Shown here piece after piece: positions 1 to 5,899 of a DNA stretch of 8,160 nucleotides (position 1 is the stretch's first letter; every line of letters begins with the position of its first letter). The stretch is from Desulfobacterales bacterium (GTDB lineage: Bacteria > Desulfobacterota > Desulfobacteria > Desulfobacterales > JAHIVH01), in NCBI GenBank assembly GCA_020056645.1, contig JAGVHJ010000547.1, positions 1 through 8,160 on the forward strand. Reading direction: 5' to 3'. The notes under the pieces are model-generated. The model was not told where the DNA came from, ran no database searches, and saw only the letters and a list, made by a program, of their open reading frames with translations. The position numbers and the translations under genes were made by a program.

Positions 1-40
1 GTTGATCCGGCCCAAAGGAATCCGCTATTCCAAAAAAGCC

Positions 41-853
41 ATGAAAATAGATATCGGAACCAAACAGCAAGTAAAGAGTTTTTACAACAAAGAATGGTCC
101 TATGGAATGAGGTCTTTTAGTTTTGAAAAAGGTAAAAAAGTTTTTGAATCCATAGGAATACCCGAACACTCGTTGAGCCATAAAAAAGTGCTGGATGCGG
201 GCTGCGGCACTGGAATGTATTCTGTTCTTTTGGCTAAAGTGTATGATTCCAAAGTCACTGCAATTGATATTGAAGAAGAATGTATATCGATCGCACGCCA
301 TTTAGCATTTTCAGAAAATGCGGGTCATATTATTTTCAAATGTATATCGATTGTTGATTTAGAATCTGACGGCAATAATTACGATACCGTCATTTCTATC
401 GGAGCAGTCCATCATACCAACGATGCATTAAGATGTTTGGAGTCATTCTATTCTGTGTTAAAGCCCGGCGGAGAGTGTTTTATTTCTGTCATTCGAAGCT
501 GCATGTTTACGAAAGTTCAAAAAATAATATTTAATTTGTATTCTAAATCACCTGATTTTATTAAGAAAATCATTTATGTATTATTGTTGAATCTTTTAAG
601 AATCACAGCCATATTTTATCATCCTTTAAAAACCAGATTTACTGATTTGAATGTTGGCCTGAGAGATGCCCTTAATTGCCCATATCATCAGGTAGAAAAA
701 GATGATCATTGGTGTCATTTATTGTCAATGGCCGGTTTTACGGAAACAAAGAAAATACGATCATGGAATATAATGGGCCACCAAGGACTTTATTATGGAA
801 AAAAAGAAGTTGGAAAGGGCATTGAAAAAGAGCATGGGTCAAAAAGCTTATAG
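41..853 (+). CDS. class I SAM-dependent methyltransferase
   Basis: This is a Rossmann-fold S-adenosylmethionine methyltransferase. Numbering from the ATG at 41, it shows motif I VLDAGCGTG (about 50-58), an acidic strand-2 end AIDIEEE (about 74-80), YDTVISIGAVHHT (about 114-126) as motif II with the HHT signature of UbiE-like enzymes, and LKPGG (about 140-144). After the core a hydrophobic stretch (about 173-193, rich in L and I) may form a lid or touch the membrane. The substrate is unknown; a sugar or glycan O- or N-methylation fits the neighbours. The frame is open to the left edge and a TTG at 2 is an alternative start. I prefer ATG 41 because MKIDIGTKQQVKSFYNKEW resembles usual family N-termini, but no good ribosome binding site precedes it. 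The gene is much AT-richer than those downstream. It ends 9 nt before the deacetylase. Confidence 0.85.
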   Translation: MKIDIGTKQQVKSFYNKEWSYGMRSFSFEKGKKVFESIGIPEHSLSHKKVLDAGCGTGMYSVLLAKVYDSKVTAIDIEEECISIARHLAFSENAGHIIFKCISIVDLESDGNNYDTVISIGAVHHTNDALRCLESFYSVLKPGGECFISVIRSCMFTKVQKIIFNLYSKSPDFIKKIIYVLLLNLLRITAIFYHPLKTRFTDLNVGLRDALNCPYHQVEKDDHWCHLLSMAGFTETKKIRSWNIMGHQGLYYGKKEVGKGIEKEHGSKSL

Positions 854-862
854 GATGAGGTT

Positions 863-1660
863 ATGATTGAACGACTGGCCTGCCTGACCCTTGATTTGGA
901 GCCCGACTGTGGCGGTCGCTTCAATACTTTTCAGGCACTGGACAACATGTCAGCCTTTTTAGCCTTTTTTGAAAGGATCGCTCTGCCGCTTACGGTTTTT
1001 GTGACAGGCCGTATTTTTCAGGAACGTCCCGGATGTGTGGAGGCCCTTGCTCAGTTTTCCAATGTGGAGTTCGGCGTTCATTCCTGGTCCCACCGGATAG
1101 ATGGTCAGGAAAGCGAAAGGGAAATAAATCTCGGTACGGAAAGCTACACCAGGTTTTTCGGCAAGGCCCCACTCGGATATCGCGCCCCGCAAGGCAATCT
1201 TCACCCGGGGGATACGGATCTTTTATTACGCCTGGGCTACCGCTACGACTCTTCAGTTCTCCCAACCTGGAGGCCTGGGGTTTACAACAACCTGACCAAG
1301 CCAAACAAACCCTATCACTATAACAGCGGCTTGTCTGAAATACCGATTACGGTTCTCAGACCATTCCTGGTGCCTCTTGGGCTGACATACTTCCGGCTGC
1401 TCGGGCTTTGGGGCGCGTCCATGCTCCTTCAAGCAAGCCGACTGCCTGACATCGTGATCGTCTATTTTCATTTGCATGATCTGTTTTTTGACCCTCGTGC
1501 CGGTGAGTTGAAGGGTATATGGAAAAACATTTATCAGAGAAATGTTCAAAATGGAACGACGCTGCTTCAAAAAATAATAATCACTCTAAAACAGCAGGGC
1601 TACAATTTTAAGTTAATGGCTTGTGTTGAAGGCACTTCTGAAATTTGGAGCAATACGTGA
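863..1660 (+). CDS. NodB-type polysaccharide deacetylase family protein
   Basis: A 265-aa carbohydrate esterase 4-like protein, probably a metal-dependent sugar or polysaccharide N-deacetylase. The NodB motifs are visible in order: LTLDLEPD (residues 8-15) at the place of TFDDG, the metal-binding pair H73-S-W-S-H77, R107-A-P109-Q-G as motif 3, YRYDSS (D129) as motif 4, and YFHLHD (H203, H205, D206) as motif 5. The D-x-E-x-D first motif resembles the DVED form seen in exopolysaccharide-associated deacetylases rather than the classical DD pair. No signal peptide or anchor is seen, so it probably acts in the cytoplasm on a lipid-linked or nucleotide-linked intermediate (inference). The ATG at 863 has AGGA at 852-855 with a 7-nt spacer, overlapping the stop of the methyltransferase. 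Substrate unknown; family assignment is firm. Confidence 0.88.
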   Translation: MIERLACLTLDLEPDCGGRFNTFQALDNMSAFLAFFERIALPLTVFVTGRIFQERPGCVEALAQFSNVEFGVHSWSHRIDGQESEREINLGTESYTRFFGKAPLGYRAPQGNLHPGDTDLLLRLGYRYDSSVLPTWRPGVYNNLTKPNKPYHYNSGLSEIPITVLRPFLVPLGLTYFRLLGLWGASMLLQASRLPDIVIVYFHLHDLFFDPRAGELKGIWKNIYQRNVQNGTTLLQKIIITLKQQGYNFKLMACVEGTSEIWSNT

Positions 1661-1697
1661 AAATATTCTCAATTAATCATCATGAAGGGTAACACAT

Positions 1698-2384
1698 ATG
1701 CTTTTTATTGCCGAGATCGGTTTGAATCACAACGGAAGTGAGGGGTTGATGTATGAACTGATCAAACAGGCCAGGCAGGCGGGTGCGGATATCGCGAAAT
1801 TCCAGCTGGGGTGGCGATGTCAAACAGGAGAAATCAATTGCATGGACGCCGGTCTGATTGGAAAATTGAAGCGCTGGTGTGACTATTTTGAGATTGAACT
1901 GATGTTTTCGATTATTTCCGAAGAGGCGCTCTCAATGATCAAGCCCTTTAATCTAAAAAGGTATAAAATTGCCTCCAGAACCATTCAGGACAATATCGAT
2001 CTGGCCCGGAGAATCATCGATGAGGGAAAAGAGACGTTTGTTTCTTTGGGCATGTGGAATAGCGTCTCTCCGCCGTTTCTTAAAACAGACACCATCAAAT
2101 ACTTATATTGCAAAGCCAAATATCCGTCTGAGCCAATTGATTTTTATGATTTTCCAAAAGAGTTCGGGAAGACCGCCTATGAGGGGTTCAGCGATCATTC
2201 CATTGGTATAGAAATGGCCCTTTTAGCCGTTGCAAGAGGGGCGAAGATCATTGAAAAACATTTTACACTCGATAAATCGGATACAGTTATCCGAGACCAT
2301 GCGTTAAGCGCAACGCCTGAAGAGTTCCGGTTGCTGGTTAACCTGGGGCGGGATCTGGGGAAGAAGGTTGCCATGGGAATATAG
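1698..2384 (+). CDS. compact NeuB-like (N-acetylneuraminate synthase family) condensing enzyme without SAF domain
   Basis: A 228-aa TIM-barrel protein of the NeuB/SpsE family, which condenses phosphoenolpyruvate with an N-acyl hexosamine to make a nonulosonic acid. Family motifs seen: [10 protein letters not shown] (4-13), KFQ (34-36), YKIAS (89-93), VSLGMWN (115-121, the usual STGM site), GFSDHSIG (163-170), [13 protein letters not shown] (182-194) and [11 protein letters not shown] (200-210). H188 and H201 match the two histidines that bind the divalent metal. Usual family members have about 330-350 residues. Here the N-terminus begins almost on strand 1, the segment after KFQ is short, and the C-terminal SAF domain is absent. 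The Glu that usually follows KI(A/G/P)SG appears to be T95. The start has AAGGG at 1685-1689 with an 8-nt spacer. It is followed by the GT2/NeuA-like fusion gene. Family firm; the exact reaction is uncertain. Confidence 0.85.
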   Translation: MLFIAEIGLNHNGSEGLMYELIKQARQAGADIAKFQLGWRCQTGEINCMDAGLIGKLKRWCDYFEIELMFSIISEEALSMIKPFNLKRYKIASRTIQDNIDLARRIIDEGKETFVSLGMWNSVSPPFLKTDTIKYLYCKAKYPSEPIDFYDFPKEFGKTAYEGFSDHSIGIEMALLAVARGAKIIEKHFTLDKSDTVIRDHALSATPEEFRLLVNLGRDLGKKVAMGI

Positions 2385-2391
2385 CCAGCGC

Positions 2392-3831
2392 ATGAACAAA
2401 GTATCAGACACCCTCAACAATAGCATGACTGAATCCTCCCTCCCATTGGTGACCGTATATATCACCAACCATAATTACGGCCGGTATCTCGAACAGGCGA
2501 TCCACAGCGTATTGAACCAGACCTTCCGGAATTATGAGCTGTTGATCATCGATGATGGATCGGATGACCACTCCAAGGAAATCCTGCAACCTTATGAGGT
2601 GGACACCAGGGTGACGGTCATATTTCAGACCAGAAAAGGACTGGCCGTTTCAAACAATATCGCTCTTAAAATGGCCAGGGGGATATATATCATGCGGCTT
2701 GACGCGGATGATTATCTGGATGAAAACGCCTTGAGCGTCATGGTCGGCGTAATTGAGCGGAATCCCTTGGCGGATATGGTTTTTCCTGATTACTATTTGG
2801 TCGATGAGGAGGGAAACATCCTCGAAATGATGCGTCGGCACCAGTTCGAGGATGTGGATCTGTTGGACCAGCCGGCCCACGGCGCATGCACCCTGATCCG
2901 GAAGGAGCGCCTGATTGAACTCGGTGGGTACGATGAGGCGTTTCAGTGTCAGGATGGGTATGATCTGTGGCTCCGGTTTACCCGGCACTACCATGTGAAA
3001 AATGTGAATCTTCCCATGTTTTATTATAGAAAGCACGGGAAGAATTTGACCGGAGATGAAGGGCGCATACTGAAAACCCGCAATCAGATCCTAAAGAAGC
3101 ACGCGACACTTGGGAAGAATCGGCTTGATGTGGCGGCCATCATTCCGGTTCGAGGCGGGAACCTGGACCCGGACTCTCTTGCCATGAAGAGGCTGTGCGG
3201 AAAACCCCTCATTTCCTACACCATCGAAGCCGCGCTTTCTTCGGAACGGATCTCCCGCGTCCTTGTGACCACTCCCAACAGAGACATTGTTGATTTTGTA
3301 AACAAAACCTATGGCTCCGCCGTTTTTACCCTGATTCGGGACCCCCGGCTCGCCAGGTTCAATACGCCGATTGTCGATACCCTTTTTCACGCATTGGACC
3401 ACCTGAAAACGCTTCGGGCGATTCCGGATGCGTTTTCCTTGTTATATATCGAATCTCCTTTCAGGACCCATCTCGATATCAATGCGGCGATCAATGTGAT
3501 GGAGGTGTTCGACACGGACATTGTCGTTGGCGTGAGGCCGGATGATGGCCAGTTTTATCAGCACAATGGACGGGGGCTCGTCGCGATTCGTAAAAATCAA
3601 CTGCTGAGACTCGAAAGAGAGGACATGTTTCGTGAAGCAGGGCAGGTGAGGATCGTAAGAAGACTCTTTTTCGAAAAATACAAGCAGATCCATCAAGGGA
3701 AAATGGGACATCTGGTGGTCGATCAGCTCTCTTCTTTGAAAATCAAGTCTGATTTAGACTGGATGTTTGCGGAAATGGCCGCATCGAATTTGTTTTCGGC
3801 AGGAGAGGCGCGGTCATGTGGCGCGAGCTGA
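2392..3831 (+). CDS. family 2 glycosyltransferase fused to degenerate NeuA-like cytidylyltransferase domain
   Basis: Two domains (479 aa from ATG 2392). Residues about 15-220 are a GT-A fold family 2 glycosyltransferase: VTVYITNHNYGRYLEQAI, IIDDGSDD (52-59), RLDADDY with the D104-A-D106 metal motif, and DGYDLWLRF (188-196) as the acceptor/base region. Residues about 246-470 follow the whole CMP-sialate synthetase scaffold: AAIIPVRGG (248-256), CGKPLISYTIEAAL (269-282), SPFR (355-358), NGRGLVAI (392-399) and SLKIKSDLD (448-456). In this second half almost all catalytic positions differ from the family (see findings), so CTP-dependent activity is doubtful while the GT looks intact. A TTG at 2368 preceded by GGGGA at 2357-2361 would overlap the NeuB gene and is an alternative start; ATG 2425 is another. 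The stop overlaps the radical SAM start by 16 nt, implying coupled translation. Confidence 0.87.
   Translation: MNKVSDTLNNSMTESSLPLVTVYITNHNYGRYLEQAIHSVLNQTFRNYELLIIDDGSDDHSKEILQPYEVDTRVTVIFQTRKGLAVSNNIALKMARGIYIMRLDADDYLDENALSVMVGVIERNPLADMVFPDYYLVDEEGNILEMMRRHQFEDVDLLDQPAHGACTLIRKERLIELGGYDEAFQCQDGYDLWLRFTRHYHVKNVNLPMFYYRKHGKNLTGDEGRILKTRNQILKKHATLGKNRLDVAAIIPVRGGNLDPDSLAMKRLCGKPLISYTIEAALSSERISRVLVTTPNRDIVDFVNKTYGSAVFTLIRDPRLARFNTPIVDTLFHALDHLKTLRAIPDAFSLLYIESPFRTHLDINAAINVMEVFDTDIVVGVRPDDGQFYQHNGRGLVAIRKNQLLRLEREDMFREAGQVRIVRRLFFEKYKQIHQGKMGHLVVDQLSSLKIKSDLDWMFAEMAASNLFSAGEARSCGAS
3801..3808 (+). promoter_or_regulatory. ribosome binding site inside the fusion gene
   Basis: AGGAGAGG lies 7 nt before the ATG at 3816, within the last codons of the glycosyltransferase fusion gene. 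It fixes the radical SAM start and supports an overlapping, coupled arrangement. Confidence 0.7.
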
Positions 3832-4874
3832 AGGAGAAATTCAGGGATGCCGATTTCAGTAATTATCCCTTCCATATCGGATTAAAAGGCCGGCCGGACT
3901 CAACGACAAACAACACGGCCGCCTATTTGACCTATCGAAAAAGGTGGGTCGACTATCCGAAACAGAAGATCGTTTCGGAGTTTCCTTTATGTATTGATAT
4001 TGAACCAGCCTTTGCCTGCAATTTGAGATGCACCATGTGTTATACCCGTGAAATCGATGGCTACGACAATGCTCTTCCGGAATCCCGTTTAATGCCCTTT
4101 GAAACCGCGAGACAGGTGATTGATGAAGGGAGCGGATATCAGCTTCCTTCGTTAAAATTGACTGGTCGAGGCGAGGCGTTGCTGAACGAGGAGTTGGAAA
4201 AAATGATCCGGCATGCCAAAGACAAAGGCATCATGGATACGATGTTCAACACCAATGTGACTCTGCTCTCGGAAAAACGCATTGAGCAATTGATTCAAGC
4301 GAGACTCGACCTGATGATCGTTTCGTTGGACGGTCTAACGAAGGAGGTGTACGAAGGCATCCGAAAAGGCGCTTCCTTCACGAACGTGATCGGAAAAATT
4401 GAAAAATTTGTTGCAACACGAGATCTCGTGCGCCGCCACACCCCCCGATTGAGGATACAGATTGTATGCATGCAGGAGAACAAGAGAGAAATTTTACAGT
4501 TTGTCGAACAGTGGCGAGGCGTTGCGGATGAGATCAATCTGATACGTTTCAGGAGTTTTACGGATATGGTTCGTGATCGTCGAAAGCTTTACAAAGGAGA
4601 GTTGAAAAAAGTCCCCTGCCGCCAGTTGTGGCAACGGCTTTATGTCGCTTATAATGGGGATATTCATATGTGCTGCGCGGATTACAAAGGGCGGGAGGTG
4701 CTTGGAAACATATCAAGAAACACCATCCATTCGATATGGCATTCAAAACGGTTGAATCAGATCCGGCAGTATCATATGGCTTTGGAGTTTAATAAAATTC
4801 CCGTATGCATGGCCTGCCCATCCAATTATGAAGCGGATTTCTGGGGCTGGCTTGACGAAGAGGAAAGGAGCTGA
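3816..4874 (+). CDS. radical SAM protein with short SPASM/twitch-like auxiliary cluster domain
   Basis: A 352-aa radical SAM enzyme. The [4Fe-4S]-SAM motif is C68-NLR-C72-TM-C75, followed by TGRGEALL (116-123) as the GGE-like SAM-binding motif and MIVSLDGLTKEVYEGIRKG (167-185), typical of SPASM-type enzymes. The C-terminal region has C268, then G281 and C286-C287 (CX12GX4C spacing), then C331-M-A-C334. The further CX5CX3C of a full SPASM domain is not seen, so it probably holds one auxiliary cluster (a twitch-like arrangement) rather than two. Related enzymes oxidise or epimerise sugars and cyclitols or modify peptides. Here the setting argues for a sugar or glycan substrate, but this is inference. 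An aromatic-rich N-terminal extension of about 55 residues precedes the barrel. It begins inside the fusion gene and ends 3 nt before a broken acetyltransferase gene. Confidence 0.88.
   Translation: MWRELKEKFRDADFSNYPFHIGLKGRPDSTTNNTAAYLTYRKRWVDYPKQKIVSEFPLCIDIEPAFACNLRCTMCYTREIDGYDNALPESRLMPFETARQVIDEGSGYQLPSLKLTGRGEALLNEELEKMIRHAKDKGIMDTMFNTNVTLLSEKRIEQLIQARLDLMIVSLDGLTKEVYEGIRKGASFTNVIGKIEKFVATRDLVRRHTPRLRIQIVCMQENKREILQFVEQWRGVADEINLIRFRSFTDMVRDRRKLYKGELKKVPCRQLWQRLYVAYNGDIHMCCADYKGREVLGNISRNTIHSIWHSKRLNQIRQYHMALEFNKIPVCMACPSNYEADFWGWLDEEERS
4864..4870 (+). promoter_or_regulatory. strong ribosome binding site of the GNAT remnant
   Basis: AAAGGAG with a 7-nt spacer to the ATG at 4878, inside the last codons of the radical SAM gene. 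It shows that a real gene once began at 4878 although the frame now closes after 36 codons. Confidence 0.65.
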
Positions 4875-4877
4875 AAG

Positions 4878-5135
4878 ATGTTTATTCAAGGGAAGAATTG
4901 CGGCTTGAGGTCTCTTGAGGAATCAGATAAAAAAACAGCTTGTTATTCGGCATCATTCATCATCGCGAGCATGTGGGGAATATCATGATCTATAAAATCG
5001 ACTCTGTACACCGCAAGGCGGAGAATTCGATCATGATCGGTGAAACGCCGCATCTTTTTTTTGGATGGCGATCATGTCGACGCGTGCCGATAGGCGATGC
5101 TGAGAGATGAATGGCTGAGATCAAGAGACGCATAG
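4878..5135 (+). pseudogene. broken GNAT N-acetyltransferase gene (three out-of-phase remnants)
   Basis: No long ORF exists here, but pieces of one GNAT acetyltransferase are readable in order. Piece A (from ATG 4878, frame closing at 4988) starts MFIQGKNCGLRSLEESD, the usual GNAT N-terminus. Piece B, one frame over and open from about 4931 to 5110, reads SLLFGIIHHREHVGNI then IYKIDSVHRKAENSIMIGE, matching the central strands just before the acetyl-CoA loop. Piece C, back in the first frame from about 5058, reads FLDGDHVDACR, an in-frame TAG (5091-5093), then AMLRDEW, matching the C-terminal end of such enzymes, and stops at 5133-5135, overlapping the SpsF start. About 45 residues are missing between A and B, and about 55 including the acetyl-CoA loop between B and C. 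In a nonulosonate cluster such a GNAT would acylate the amino sugar (PseH/LegH-like role, inference). Also readable as two tiny ORFs, 4878-4988 and 4985-5110, joined by ATGA. Confidence 0.68.
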
Positions 5136-5899
5136 GGGCGATCATCGAGGCCCGCATGGGCTCAACCCGACTGCCAGGGAAGGTCCTGAAACCGGTTTTG
5201 GGCCTCCCCATGCTTGAACACCTGGTCAGACGGATAAGACCCTCCCGGCACTTGACGGATATCGTCGTCGCCACCACACACCTTTCCCAGGATGATGAAC
5301 TTGAGGCCTTGGCCGATCGTCTGTCTGTAAGGTGTTACCGGGGGGAGATTGATGATTTGAGGAGTCGGGTGCTCCATGCGGCCCAATCCGTCGAAGCGGA
5401 TATTGTCGTCAAGTTGACCGGTGACAACCCCCTGGTTGAATACCGGCTGATTGACGCCATGCTTGAAAAATATCTGGCCTGGCCGTGCGATTTACTGACC
5501 AATGGGGCGATGGAGTATTCAAAGACATGGCATGAGAAAAGAACCTTCCCGATTGGATTGAACATCCAGATCCTTTCTCTGAAGCTTATTGAGGAAAGCC
5601 TCCTTCTTTTTCCGGATTCGGATTTGAAAGAGCATGTGACCCTGGATATTCTCAATTCCCCGGAGAAATACCTTCTCCTTCCCTTTCACGCGGATGAGCT
5701 GACTCCATTCATTCACCATCCCGAGTGGCGACTGACAGTGGATGTCCCGGAAGATTTTCAACTCTTGACGGCCATTTTCCAAGGTCTTTATGGGGAAGGC
5801 CTGATTTTTTCGTTGAGCGAGGTGGGAAGATTTCTTGAGGGGCGGCCTGATCTGACAGCGATCAATCAGCATTATCAACAGAAAAATCCAATAAGATGA
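5111..5899 (+). CDS. SpsF-type cytidylyltransferase
   Basis: A 262-aa nucleotidyltransferase of the SpsF/CMP-sugar synthetase type, expected to activate a sugar acid or sugar with CTP. The signature loop is intact: AIIEARMGSTRLPGK (10-24) with R15, R20 and K24, followed by GLPMLEHLVRRI (31-42). GDNPLVEYRLID (104-115) matches the usual GDCPLIDP stretch, and EWRLTVDVPEDFQLL (205-219) carries D211 and D215 of the metal-binding C-terminal motif. The length is normal for the family. The start at 5111 directly abuts the stop of the small ORF ending at 5110 (TGAATG) and only a weak GAGAGA precedes it, so translation probably depends on coupling to upstream translation. Its stop shares ATGA with the oxidoreductase gene. 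It is the only cytidylyltransferase in the window that looks catalytically complete. Exact substrate unknown. Confidence 0.87.
   Translation: MAEIKRRIGAIIEARMGSTRLPGKVLKPVLGLPMLEHLVRRIRPSRHLTDIVVATTHLSQDDELEALADRLSVRCYRGEIDDLRSRVLHAAQSVEADIVVKLTGDNPLVEYRLIDAMLEKYLAWPCDLLTNGAMEYSKTWHEKRTFPIGLNIQILSLKLIEESLLLFPDSDLKEHVTLDILNSPEKYLLLPFHADELTPFIHHPEWRLTVDVPEDFQLLTAIFQGLYGEGLIFSLSEVGRFLEGRPDLTAINQHYQQKNPIR

Noticed and set aside
279..351. Direct repeat AATGTATATCGAT at 279-291 and 339-351, exactly 60 nt apart
   Set aside because: Only two copies, both within codons for CISI in the methyltransferase. Likely coincidence in an AT-rich gene.
1661..1697. AT-rich 37-nt gap before the NeuB-like gene as a promoter
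   Set aside because: No clear -35/-10 pair at proper spacing could be made out, and a ribosome binding site takes up the right end.
2360..2430. Possible frameshift hiding a SAF domain after the short NeuB
   Set aside because: The frame of the next gene goes straight into a glycosyltransferase N-terminus within about 40 codons, and no SAF-like text is seen in the other frames. The short form seems genuine.
5028..5039. 12-bp perfect palindrome CGATCATGATCG, with a related ATCATGAT at 4982-4989
   Set aside because: It lies in the coding remnant of the GNAT and has no loop or T-run suited to a terminator. There is no second arm or promoter context to support an operator.
5335..5878. Overlapping minus-strand frames of 106 and 119 codons
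   Set aside because: Both are antisense to the well-supported SpsF gene and show no family motif or ribosome binding site.
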